From the NCBI GenBank assembly GCA_964456095.1, contig CAYVZF010000001.1, positions 1 to 64,000 on the forward strand: a DNA stretch of 64,000 nt, in the 5' to 3' direction. Each line of letters begins with the position of its first letter. The first letter of the stretch is position 1. The stretch is from CANRPC01 sp964456095. Lineage in GTDB: Bacteria > Bacillota_I > Bacilli_A > RFN20 > CAG-449. A program made the position numbers and the translations under genes. This document shows positions 8,837 through 17,415 of the stretch, piece after piece. A model generated the notes under the pieces. The model did not search any database, was not told the origin of the DNA, and saw only the letters and a list, made by a program, of their open reading frames with translations.

Positions 8837-9579
8837 AAGTCTTGACCACCATTAATTTGAACAACTTCGCCAGTAATAAATGCTGCTTTATCGCTAACTA
8901 AGAATTCAATAACTGTTCCTACTTCTCTTGGATCGCCAAATCTTTTTAATAAAATATTATTCTTCCAAGATTCGAATAGTTGAGGATTATTTTTCTTAGT
9001 TGCATCATGGAATGGAGTATCAATTGTACCAGGAGCAACAGCATTAACTCTAATTTTATATTCTGCTAAATCTTTTGCTAAAGCACGTGTAAATGTTACA
9101 ATCGCACCTTTACTTGTTCCATACATTCCAGCACCTGGACCACCAGCATTCCAACCAGCATTTGATGAGAAATTAATAATAGATGGATTTGTACTTTGTT
9201 TTAAATATGGAATGCATGCTCTTGACATAAAGAATGCGCTATCAAGATTTAAAGCTAATACCTTACGATAGAATTCAGTTGTCATAACTTCAAAACGTGA
9301 TCTTCCGCCTAATCCACCTGCACAGTTAACAAGAACATCGATTTGACCGAAATCTTGTGCTATCTTGTTAACATATTCATTTACTTCTTCTTCATTTGTT
9401 ACATCGAAGTGATAATATTTAGCATCTGCATTCATGTTTTTTAATTCAGACATTATTGATTTAGATGCTTCATCATCAATGCCATTAAGAGCGATTGAAT
9501 ATCCGCTTTTTGCAAGTTCAATCGCGGTCGCGGAACCAATTCCACCTGTTCCACCTGTAATAATTGCGACTTTTTTCAT
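8830..9579 (-). CDS. SDR-family oxidoreductase, probable uronate-pathway reductase (KduD/DEH-reductase-like)
   Basis: 249 residues with a classic short-chain dehydrogenase layout: cofactor motif TGGTGGIGSA (residues 9-18), NCAGG after beta4, catalytic Ser in INFSS, YGTSKGA (Tyr-x-x-x-Lys), and the PGTIDTPF segment. Such enzymes range from FabG to KduD and the 4-deoxy-hexoseulose-uronate reductases; sequence alone does not separate them. Its place between kdgF and a uronate lyase argues for reduction of the linear keto-uronate made by KdgF. Start ATG has GGAGG upstream. Its stop codon (TAA, 8830-8832) overlaps the start region of the lyase gene. Confidence 0.88.
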   Translation of the reverse strand: MKKVAIITGGTGGIGSATAIELAKSGYSIALNGIDDEASKSIMSELKNMNADAKYYHFDVTNEEEVNEYVNKIAQDFGQIDVLVNCAGGLGGRSRFEVMTTEFYRKVLALNLDSAFFMSRACIPYLKQSTNPSIINFSSNAGWNAGGPGAGMYGTSKGAIVTFTRALAKDLAEYKIRVNAVAPGTIDTPFHDATKKNNPQLFESWKNNILLKRFGDPREVGTVIEFLVSDKAAFITGEVVQINGGQDLL

Positions 9580-9591
9580 TTTACCTACCTC

Positions 9592-9927
9592 CTACTTTAT
9601 AAAGTCTTTTCTTTCTGGAGTAAAAATATCTAATAATTCTCCTTCTTCTAAACATACTGCCCCATGAATTACATCTGGTTCTTTGTATGTTGAATCACCT
9701 GCTTGTAAAATCATTTTTTTACCACCAATATCAAATTCAAACTTTCCTGAAATAATATAAGTACATTGTTCATGAGGGTGTTTATGTAAATTACCCACTG
9801 CACCTTTTTTGAAATGAAGTCTACATACCATCAAATTATCATTATGTGCAAGAACTTTTCTTTTAACCCCTTCATCAGCAGGAGTAAAATCGATATCTTT
9901 ATCTAAAAAATAATTTTGTATTTCCAT
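9592..9927 (-). CDS. KdgF, cupin that linearises unsaturated monouronates
   Basis: 111-residue single cupin. The stretches GVKRKVLAHNDNLMV, FKKGAVGNLHKHPHEQ, GDSTYKEPDVIHGAVCLEEGELLDIFTP match KdgF closely. Metal ligands are the His residues of HKHPHEQ and the later His of VIHG. KdgF converts the 4,5-unsaturated uronates released by pectate and alginate lyases to linear ketonized sugars in the cytoplasm. Start and the previous stop overlap as TAATG, so it is translationally coupled to the upstream lyase gene. Confidence 0.93.
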   Translation of the reverse strand: MEIQNYFLDKDIDFTPADEGVKRKVLAHNDNLMVCRLHFKKGAVGNLHKHPHEQCTYIISGKFEFDIGGKKMILQAGDSTYKEPDVIHGAVCLEEGELLDIFTPERKDFIK

Positions 9928-11822
9928 TATTTCACCTCCTTGATTTTTAATTTGTATACAATTTTACTTCCTTTTTGACGAAGTAAAATAGATGTCCTTT
10001 TTTCACTAACAGGATTATCCATCGTTTCTAAGATATATAAATCTTTATCTTTAATATCTACTTCAAATAAGAATTTCAATTTATCATTTTTTACTTCTAG
10101 ATTAATTAATTCTTTTTCAGTTTCAACTTTATATGTCTTTAAAATATGTTGATATCCATTAGTTTTATATCCTAAATCAGCCTCTGATAGTTTTTCATTA
10201 AGTGATAGAGAAAAACTTGATTCTATATGAAATATATAATCGAAATTTGATTCATTTTCTGATACAACTTCGAATGTATCTTCATAAACATTATCGTTTA
10301 TTTTTATTTCTCTAATATAATTAACTCCATCATAAACATCATGCGCTAAAGCTTTAATATGATTTGAACTATAACTTAAGCATTCTCCAGGTTTTGATGA
10401 AGGAATGTTTTTACCATCTTTAATAACAACATTATGCGCTAAAGAAGTACGATGCCATTCATCACATAATTTTGCTTTATACCCACAGTTAGATAAATCT
10501 CTACTAATCATTATGTTTTTATACATAACTTCAACATTAATCAAATCAGGATGTGAATGAGAAGGACCATTTAATCCATATTTAACAAATACATTAAAAT
10601 CTTTATCTCTTAATATTGCAAAATTAGATTTAGGAAAATTCTTCGTATTATTATTCACCTTAATATATGAATTGTAATCATAATCAGTATTAAGAAGTAA
10701 TCTTTCATATGCAATCTCATTATTAATATAATAAGGTTTTGATAAAGGAAGTGGAGTTCTTATTGAATCATTAGCTTCTATATTTTTTAATATATTCCCA
10801 ATCTCACTATCTTCTCCAAAAACTTTACTAGCCATATGATAAATATAACTATATGTTTTTAAATTAATATTTGGCCATCCATCATTTGGATTAGGTAATG
10901 TATGATTTTCAAATGCATAATGATATGCGTTTATAAACATCTTTTTAACGATTTCTTTTTCTTTTTCTCCGAAATTATAATTATATATTTCACTAAATAC
11001 AATTAAAGGAGTAATACCTTCTAAAGTAAAGAAATTATAATGAATAGATCCTTCATACCAGAAACCATCTTCTGTTACACCTTCATTTATTTGTCGCCTT
11101 ATATTATAAGGGCCATTAAATACATAATCTATTATCTCTTTTTTATTAAAGAATAATCCAACGAGTCCTAATGCACAATTATTCCAACAACGAATATTAT
11201 GAATTTGATCTATTTGAGGCTTAAATAATTTATACATTTCTTTAAACATCATTTCATATAATTCATCTAAGTATTCTTTAGATAAATCATCTTTAATAAT
11301 TTCAAGCGCTTGAATCATTCTAATACATATAATTGATTCATTTAATCCTTGTGGTAAAATTCTTCCACATCCCCATTTCATTTCTTCATAAGATGAGAAT
11401 TCTAATCCTTCTTTATTATGAAGAACAAAAGATTTATAATTTTTTGCATAAAATGAAATAATATTTTTAGTTATATCTAAATATTTTTTTTCTTTATTAT
11501 ATGCGTATATTCCCGCGGATTTCCATGCCGTTAATATTGCTTGATTCCTATAAAAATAAACCCATACTCCATCATATAAACTAGAAGAATAAACTTTACC
11601 ACATACTTCACATTTATGCTCGTGTGGTTTATGAATATCAAATATTAATCTTCCACCATCATAATCGCAAAAGTAATTATGTCCCCAATTACTAACTACA
11701 GATGGATCATCTTTAAATTCATTATAAAAATCATTAACTTCTTTTATCATAACATTAATCGCGGTTTTATATTTTGGATTAGCATTAATTGAATTAATAT
11801 AATTTTTATTCAAGTATTGCAT
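9927..11822 (-). CDS. Heparinase II/III-family polysaccharide lyase (PL15/PL17-like), cytoplasmic
   Basis: 631 residues, no signal peptide. An N-terminal alpha/alpha-toroid region contains a Cys-x-x-Cys segment (HEHKCEVCGKVYSS), HNIRCWNNCALG and a DGFWYEGSIHYNFF block; the C-terminal beta-sandwich has the Heparinase_II/III signature GPSHSHPDLINVEV ... LAHNVVIKDG. These are the family blocks of exo-acting oligo-alginate and heparin lyases. In this context it most likely works exolytically on imported oligouronides to give unsaturated monouronate for KdgF; the exact substrate is not readable. Ribosome-binding site GGAGAT; its first 17 bases overlap the preceding gene's end. Confidence 0.85.
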   Translation of the reverse strand: MQYLNKNYINSINANPKYKTAINVMIKEVNDFYNEFKDDPSVVSNWGHNYFCDYDGGRLIFDIHKPHEHKCEVCGKVYSSSLYDGVWVYFYRNQAILTAWKSAGIYAYNKEKKYLDITKNIISFYAKNYKSFVLHNKEGLEFSSYEEMKWGCGRILPQGLNESIICIRMIQALEIIKDDLSKEYLDELYEMMFKEMYKLFKPQIDQIHNIRCWNNCALGLVGLFFNKKEIIDYVFNGPYNIRRQINEGVTEDGFWYEGSIHYNFFTLEGITPLIVFSEIYNYNFGEKEKEIVKKMFINAYHYAFENHTLPNPNDGWPNINLKTYSYIYHMASKVFGEDSEIGNILKNIEANDSIRTPLPLSKPYYINNEIAYERLLLNTDYDYNSYIKVNNNTKNFPKSNFAILRDKDFNVFVKYGLNGPSHSHPDLINVEVMYKNIMISRDLSNCGYKAKLCDEWHRTSLAHNVVIKDGKNIPSSKPGECLSYSSNHIKALAHDVYDGVNYIREIKINDNVYEDTFEVVSENESNFDYIFHIESSFSLSLNEKLSEADLGYKTNGYQHILKTYKVETEKELINLEVKNDKLKFLFEVDIKDKDLYILETMDNPVSEKRTSILLRQKGSKIVYKLKIKEVK

Positions 11823-13866
11823 CTATATCTCCTTTCTTAATTGAACTTTTATGAGGTAGTTCAATTATTAATTTATTTTTATATTTAACATAACTACCAT
11901 TAATAAGCGTTATTTCAATTTTTCCATTACCACATTTTTTTATGTATAATAAATCACCATCATATGAAAAGTTAAAAGCATCTTTTAATAAAATAAACGC
12001 ATTATCATTTATCTTAATATAATCTTTAAAGTATGATATATTTTCATCTTTTCGTGCGAACAATTCTATTAGTTCATATTCTTTTGTTTCTTTTTTATTT
12101 TCTACAATAAATGTATGTAATTTAGTATAACAATAATTATTAGGTTCTTGAGTCGTCATTATGCTTTTCACTTCATTTACTTCTTTTTTTATAATGAATT
12201 CATCATTTGAAAATAAATAATAATTTAATGAATTAAATATACCTTTAACTATATGCTTATCATTATTAATAGAAACAATCTCATTATCTAAATTTAATAC
12301 ACTTTGATATATATGATTATTTTTACTTTTAAATTTATCTATAAAAACGATATATCTTAAATCGTTTGTAAAAACTGTTCTACTAACTTCTTTCATTTTA
12401 AATTTCAAAGGATATATTTTATAATTATTAGCTTTAAAACATGTGATATCATCTTTATTAAAGAAATATTCTATTCTTCCACGATAATTTGATATGTTAT
12501 AATTTTTATTCTTTTGAATTCTTTTTTTAACACTTTCTAAATAGATATCATTTTTATTATCTACATCAGAATATTTATTATCTACCAAAAGAACATTATG
12601 ATGATGAGGCATTATATTACGATTATATCCATCATCTATAACTAAATAATCTTTCCCATATGTTAATATATATGACAAATTATCAGGATGATGATGAGAT
12701 AAAGAAAGAATCCATTTTTTATTATTTTTATAATATTCTGTTCCTACTTTCCATTGCTTTCTTCCACCCGGACAACCACATTTAAATGAGAAAACCATTG
12801 AATCGCTAGAAAATCCATCACGAATTGTAATTAATCCTAAATCTTTAAAATATTTGACCTTTTTTAATCTCTCAAATTTCTTTTCTTTTATTTCCGGATT
12901 ATACCAAAGTAAGTTTAACCAAGCTTCTTTTAAAATTCCTGGTTTTATTTTACTTTGATATTGTTCTTCATATAGATGATTATTAAAAATTAAATTGCCT
13001 AATTTTTGTGCATAACCATTATTATATTCATTTGCAATTTTATAATATAGACTAGATGAGTTACAGCTATAACGGTCATGACAATCGCCAAAATTTAATT
13101 GTTTATGCATTTCACTAGAGCTTTGATATAATCTATAATCAAATGTATTTTGTAAAAATCTTGATTTTGAAAATAAATCTATTCCTTCTTGATCTCTTAA
13201 CAAATCAGCATACAAGAATAACCAATAAACACCATACCTCCAATAAGTTACACCTTCATAATCAGAGCCATCATCAGGTAAATAAGAAAATACTTTTTCA
13301 AAATTTTCTTTCGCAATATCAATATACTCTTTTACTTCAGGATAATTATCTTTTAAAACATATCCAGTCATAGCTAAACCTGTATAATTAATCCAGTTGT
13401 GATTTTGAAAATAATGAGATGGCCATGATTCTTCATGCTCATTAATATAATTTCTCATTATTATTGATTGATAAAGAAGCTTATTTTCAATCATTTTTCT
13501 ATCATTTTCAGATAAGAATTCTTTCAAATAATTATAAGATAATGATAATCCAAATAAAATCCATGATGCACTCAAATCAACATTTACTAAATGTGCATTA
13601 CCCCAATAAGGAAAAGCACATATATTTTTTATAAATCTTAATGCTTCATCTAAATATTTCTTTTCTTTAGTTAATAAATAAGTTAATGATAAATTTAAAA
13701 TAATTTGAGATAAATATGTAGTACTTTCTTTAGGAGGTTCATTAAAATTAGGTATATTAAAATATCTATTAGATTCTTCGACTAATCGAAAGAAATGTTC
13801 TTTTTTTTCAGAACATATTTCTTTTTTTAATGTTTCTAAATCAGGAATTAAAATATATTTACTCAT
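11806..13866 (-). CDS. Heparinase II/III-like polysaccharide lyase (dermatan/heparin/alginate-lyase superfamily)
   Basis: 686 residues, no signal peptide. The helical N-terminal half carries WPSHYFQNHNWINYTGLAM and DDGSDYEGVTYWRYGVYW, blocks shared by PL15/PL21/dermatan-sulfate-epimerase-type toroids; the Heparinase_II/III C-terminal half has LSHHHPDNLSYILTYG and DDGYNRNIMPHHHNVLLVD. The second lyase at 9927-11822 has the same overall layout but little sequence similarity by eye, so the two probably act on different linkages or chain ends. Ribosome-binding site GGAGTG. Neighbouring gene spacing suggests one long transcript from 21.9 kb. Confidence 0.82.
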   Translation of the reverse strand: MSKYILIPDLETLKKEICSEKKEHFFRLVEESNRYFNIPNFNEPPKESTTYLSQIILNLSLTYLLTKEKKYLDEALRFIKNICAFPYWGNAHLVNVDLSASWILFGLSLSYNYLKEFLSENDRKMIENKLLYQSIIMRNYINEHEESWPSHYFQNHNWINYTGLAMTGYVLKDNYPEVKEYIDIAKENFEKVFSYLPDDGSDYEGVTYWRYGVYWLFLYADLLRDQEGIDLFSKSRFLQNTFDYRLYQSSSEMHKQLNFGDCHDRYSCNSSSLYYKIANEYNNGYAQKLGNLIFNNHLYEEQYQSKIKPGILKEAWLNLLWYNPEIKEKKFERLKKVKYFKDLGLITIRDGFSSDSMVFSFKCGCPGGRKQWKVGTEYYKNNKKWILSLSHHHPDNLSYILTYGKDYLVIDDGYNRNIMPHHHNVLLVDNKYSDVDNKNDIYLESVKKRIQKNKNYNISNYRGRIEYFFNKDDITCFKANNYKIYPLKFKMKEVSRTVFTNDLRYIVFIDKFKSKNNHIYQSVLNLDNEIVSINNDKHIVKGIFNSLNYYLFSNDEFIIKKEVNEVKSIMTTQEPNNYCYTKLHTFIVENKKETKEYELIELFARKDENISYFKDYIKINDNAFILLKDAFNFSYDGDLLYIKKCGNGKIEITLINGSYVKYKNKLIIELPHKSSIKKGDIDAILE

Positions 13867-14379
13867 CTAATCACTCCTTCCTATTTTTTTAAATAACAAT
13901 GCTAATTTACTTGATATAAAAGATATCAAAGAATAATATGCAGTAAAGAAAATACTATATAAAATTGGTTCACCACCAAGTTGTGATATTTTTAATACAT
14001 CAACTAGTACATAATTAATTAATTGATATGTAAGAAAAACAAGAATTGTAATAAAAACACACTTTATAAATTCTATAAGGTTATAAATTACTCCTTGAAA
14101 GATAGAACGTTCATTATATTTTTTATTTACAAATAATCCATTTCTTTGTACATCAAACATTTTATAAATTATAGGATTAAATATAAATAAATGTCCCGCG
14201 GCTGTAACAAGCGATAAAATAAAGATTAAATCTAACGGATCATCATTTTGCCCTAAACTTGTTCCCCATCCAACAAAGAAATAAATAAGTCCTACAAACC
14301 AAAATCGAATAAATGCAATTTTTACATTATCATTTATTTTTGATAAGAATGGTCTTTCATCGTTCTTGTTTTCTTTCAT
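13867..14379 (-). CDS. Uncharacterised integral membrane protein (170 aa) in the transporter operon
   Basis: Four hydrophobic segments (about 22-42, 52-68, 104-124, 143-160) with short charged tails; the motif GLIYFFVGWGTSLG is prominent. No family recognised. It starts 2 bases before the next gene's end in tight operon spacing and has GGAAAA upstream. Being placed between the ATPase and the lyase genes suggests an accessory role in uptake or sensing, but nothing in the sequence proves it. Confidence 0.6.
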   Translation of the reverse strand: MKENKNDERPFLSKINDNVKIAFIRFWFVGLIYFFVGWGTSLGQNDDPLDLIFILSLVTAAGHLFIFNPIIYKMFDVQRNGLFVNKKYNERSIFQGVIYNLIEFIKCVFITILVFLTYQLINYVLVDVLKISQLGGEPILYSIFFTAYYSLISFISSKLALLFKKIGRSD

Positions 14380-14381
14380 TT

Positions 14382-14816
14382 TTATTTTCCTTTAATTACT
14401 TTTCTTTCTTTAAAATACGATACGGTTGTTAATATTAATCCAGTTAAATAAAATACAATTACACAAATTGATAATACAATTCCCGGAATCACTTTATCTA
14501 ATTCAATACCTGGTTGATTATTAACTGAATAAAAGTAAATATAAAGAAGCCATACACCAAAAGCTATATCTAAAATTATAAAGAAAGAACAAAATAATAA
14601 TTTTTTTATAGTAACTTCTTTTAATCTTAACGCGTTAAATAAACATACAAATCCAATCAAAATAAACATAAACATTACTAGTCCACATATTTGATCGGTT
14701 AAAGCGGAGATAGCTTTAATTTGAATACTAGAAAGAATAAGATGTATAATCGCGGTTAATGAAATTAAATATAAAGCTAATTTCTTCGGATTTTTTAAAC
14801 TTTTTAAAAATTTCAT
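14382..14816 (-). CDS. Uncharacterised four-TM membrane protein (144 aa)
   Basis: Four predicted membrane spans (about 15-32, 38-62, 70-92, 108-132), positive residues on the cytoplasmic loops and a basic C-terminus. No known domain recognised. Strong ribosome-binding site GAGGAG. Three bases separate it from the ABC ATPase gene. Length and layout resemble the other small membrane proteins of this operon, although I see no clear sequence similarity among them. Confidence 0.6.
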   Translation of the reverse strand: MKFLKSLKNPKKLALYLISLTAIIHLILSSIQIKAISALTDQICGLVMFMFILIGFVCLFNALRLKEVTIKKLLFCSFFIILDIAFGVWLLYIYFYSVNNQPGIELDKVIPGIVLSICVIVFYLTGLILTTVSYFKERKVIKGK

Positions 14817-14819
14817 ATC

Positions 14820-15896
14820 TTACTCCTCAATAATTCTTTTTGTAGTTTCAATATCGAAAAAATGTACTTTTTCCATATTAAATTCGACGTTTAATACTTT
14901 TTTATTTAAATCATTATCACTACTTATTCTCGCTAATAATGTTTGTGATTTTAATGCGAGTTCAATGTAATATTCATCTCCTAAAAATTCTTTATGTTCT
15001 ACATTTAATGATAATGAATCATCTTTATTCGATAGTATTATGTTTTCAGGTCGTACGCCTAAAATAACTTCTTTATTTTGATAAGTTTCAAGTTTAGATA
15101 AATCTTTATCATCAATTCTAATTTTATAATTATCAAACAAGAAATATTTATCACTTACTATACCCTTAATAAAATTAATGTTTGGTATTCCAATAAATCC
15201 CGCGACAAACATATTAGATGGATAATTATATAAATCAAAAGGTGTTGCGATTTGTTGAATATGTCCTTCGTTCATAACGACAATGCGATCCGCCATTGTC
15301 ATAGCTTCAGTTTGATCATGAGTAACATATATAGTTGTAGTCTTTAATTCTTTTTGAAGACTAACAATCTCACTTCTTGTTTTCTCTCTTAATTTAGCGT
15401 CCAAATTAGATAATGGTTCATCCATCAAAAATACTTTTGGATCACGTACTACAGTTCTTCCTAATGCAACACGTTGTTTTTGTCCACCTGATAAATTTTC
15501 AGGCATGCGGTTTAAATAATCTGATAAATCAAATCTTTCTGCAGTTTCTTTAACAATCTTATGAATAACATTTTTTTGTTCATGTCGTAATTTTAAAGAA
15601 ATACCCATATTATCATATACAGACATATTGTAATATAAAGCATAGTTTTGGAATACCATTGCAATATCTCTATCTACAGGTGCCAATTGATTAACCCTTT
15701 CGCCATCAATAAATAAATCTCCTGAAGATATTTCTTCTAGTCCAGAAATCATTCTTAATATTGTAGATTTACCACATCCAGAAGGACCAACTAAAACAAC
15801 AAATTCACCATCATGAATATCAATATTTGCGTCATAAACAGCATGAAATCCATTAGGATATATTTTATTTATATTTTTTAATTTTACTTCCGCCAC
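14820..15896 (-). CDS. Sugar ABC transporter ATP-binding protein (MsmK/UgpC family), copy 2
   Basis: ATPase partner of the permeases at 19519-21354. Walker A GPSGCGKST, Q-loop VFQNYALYYNMSV, signature LSGGQKQRVALGRT, Walker B VFLMDEPLSNLDAKLREKT, H-loop VTHDQTEAMTMADRI, followed by a standard MOP/TOBE domain (about 358 residues, the family's normal length). I prefer the GTG at 15896, which gives the typical N-terminus MAEVKLKNINK and lies 6 bases after AGGTG; the GTG at 15905 overlaps that site. It differs from copy 1 (573-1790) mainly in the C-terminal domain. Confidence 0.93.
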   Translation of the reverse strand: MAEVKLKNINKIYPNGFHAVYDANIDIHDGEFVVLVGPSGCGKSTILRMISGLEEISSGDLFIDGERVNQLAPVDRDIAMVFQNYALYYNMSVYDNMGISLKLRHEQKNVIHKIVKETAERFDLSDYLNRMPENLSGGQKQRVALGRTVVRDPKVFLMDEPLSNLDAKLREKTRSEIVSLQKELKTTTIYVTHDQTEAMTMADRIVVMNEGHIQQIATPFDLYNYPSNMFVAGFIGIPNINFIKGIVSDKYFLFDNYKIRIDDKDLSKLETYQNKEVILGVRPENIILSNKDDSLSLNVEHKEFLGDEYYIELALKSQTLLARISSDNDLNKKVLNVEFNMEKVHFFDIETTKRIIEE

Positions 15897-15905
15897 AATA
15901 ATCAC

Positions 15906-16802
15906 CTACTTTGACATTTGCTTAAATGAAATTTTGTTTTCTTCAATATATTCTTCTTTTCTTTTGATCTTAATATAGGAAGATACACCTATAAATATTG
16001 ATACAATAAAGCAATATATATTAGTTCCATAAATAATAATTCTATCACTCGTTATTGCTTCATTTAATGGGACTTGCATTACATATTTGATAACAAATAA
16101 TATTCTTATTAATGAATAAATACCAAATATTATAATTAAATAACAAAATAATTTTTTATAATTTTTAATTTTAATCGCGCTTGTAAATAAGAATAATAGA
16201 ATTGCAATATTTACAATAATGAATATTCCAATCCAAAAATTTCTTTCCATTATTTTTAACATATAAACTATGTATAATCCATCAAAAAGTATAGTAGATA
16301 GACATAACCAATATGATAAAATATTTGCTCTATAGAATGACAAATCCGTTTCTCTTTGGATTTTTTCTTCTTTATTTAATTCATTCCATTCTTTTAAATT
16401 TTGTAATCTTCTAATTTTCGCTCTATAATTTGCATTACTTTTTTTGTACTTATAAATCAATTTATTTTTATATTCATTAAATTCATTTATTATTTCTTGT
16501 TTTTTATCCTTACTAAATTTTTTGCCATTAATTTTTAAATCAATTACGTTTTCAGTCTCATTTAAATTTGAATCTTTATAAATAACTATATTATCTATTT
16601 CGACATTTTGTTTTTTTGCCTTTACATTTTCTTTATATTGCATTCTAATTTTATTTATTTTTTTTCTTATTTTTAAAGGCAACCTTATATCAGGTTCTTC
16701 TAATATAGTAAGATTCTCAATTATTTTTTCATTTATTTTATTTTTTTCTATTAATAAATTTATTTTTTCAATTTTAGAAGGAATGTTTTTATCATTAATC
16801 AT
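15906..16802 (-). CDS. Uncharacterised membrane protein with charged helical N-terminal half (298 aa)
   Basis: Residues 1-165 are very rich in Lys/Glu/Ile/Asn and look like a cytoplasmic helical or coiled-coil region; residues about 168-285 contain four membrane spans, ending in a charged C-terminal tail. I recognise no family. The gene overlaps the 185-aa membrane-protein gene by 8 bases and abuts the ATPase gene. A long cytoplasmic arm in an ABC operon could contact the ATPase, but this is a guess. Confidence 0.55.
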   Translation of the reverse strand: MINDKNIPSKIEKINLLIEKNKINEKIIENLTILEEPDIRLPLKIRKKINKIRMQYKENVKAKKQNVEIDNIVIYKDSNLNETENVIDLKINGKKFSKDKKQEIINEFNEYKNKLIYKYKKSNANYRAKIRRLQNLKEWNELNKEEKIQRETDLSFYRANILSYWLCLSTILFDGLYIVYMLKIMERNFWIGIFIIVNIAILLFLFTSAIKIKNYKKLFCYLIIIFGIYSLIRILFVIKYVMQVPLNEAITSDRIIIYGTNIYCFIVSIFIGVSSYIKIKRKEEYIEENKISFKQMSK

Positions 16803-17352
16803 TTATAACACCCTCCTTCTTTAATTTTAAATATTTAAAATGATTAAATACTAAAATACTTATAAACAATAAAAAGGTTATTATAGCCACTACATTTACT
16901 ACATATCCAATATTAAATGTTTCAAATCTCATTTGATAATTTACCATATCCGGATCTTCTAAATATAAATAACTAAAATCCACTCCCTTATATTCATTTG
17001 ACAATCCATTAAGACGGAATATTGAGAATATAGATGAACCAGTTAATATCACGATAATACTTCCTATTACAATTAATGCGAAACGATCACATACTTTTTT
17101 ATTTATCTCGAGAACATATATTAAAATAATAGAAATCAAACCGACTAAAGAAAAATAAAAAATAATACGATTAAACACTTGCATATCATCATGAAACAAT
17201 TTAATTCCTTCATTTAAAGGTAAAATTAATCCAAAAAGATTTGAATATTGTGTCATAAAAGATATTGAAAATATAAATTCTGTAATCACTACAAACAAAT
17301 AAATAAAAAACATTATCTTTTGCAATTTAAAACTTTTTCTTAATGTTTGCAT
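16795..17352 (-). CDS. Uncharacterised four-TM membrane protein (185 aa)
   Basis: Four hydrophobic segments (about 12-35, 62-82, 92-112, 148-170) and an extracytoplasmic loop holding SNEYKGVDFSYLYLEDPD. No family recognised. Ribosome-binding site AAGGAGG. It follows the solute-binding-protein gene after a strong hairpin (17378-17407), so its expression is probably lower than that of the binding protein. Confidence 0.55.
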   Translation of the reverse strand: MQTLRKSFKLQKIMFFIYLFVVITEFIFSISFMTQYSNLFGLILPLNEGIKLFHDDMQVFNRIIFYFSLVGLISIILIYVLEINKKVCDRFALIVIGSIIVILTGSSIFSIFRLNGLSNEYKGVDFSYLYLEDPDMVNYQMRFETFNIGYVVNVVAIITFLLFISILVFNHFKYLKLKKEGVIND

Positions 17353-17377
17353 CTAAATAACCTCCTTTATCGTTGAA

Positions 17378-17407
17378 ATTCTTAAGGGAATCACTTCCCT
17401 TAAGAAT
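17378..17407 (-). terminator. Strong intra-operon hairpin downstream of the solute-binding protein gene
   Basis: A perfect 13-bp stem (attcttaagggaa / ttcccttaagaat) with a 4-base loop lies between the binding-protein stop and the next start. It is not followed by a clear U-run in the direction of transcription, so a 3'-stabilising or partial-attenuation hairpin is more likely than a full terminator. Confidence 0.65.
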
Positions 17408-17415
17408 ATTAATTT

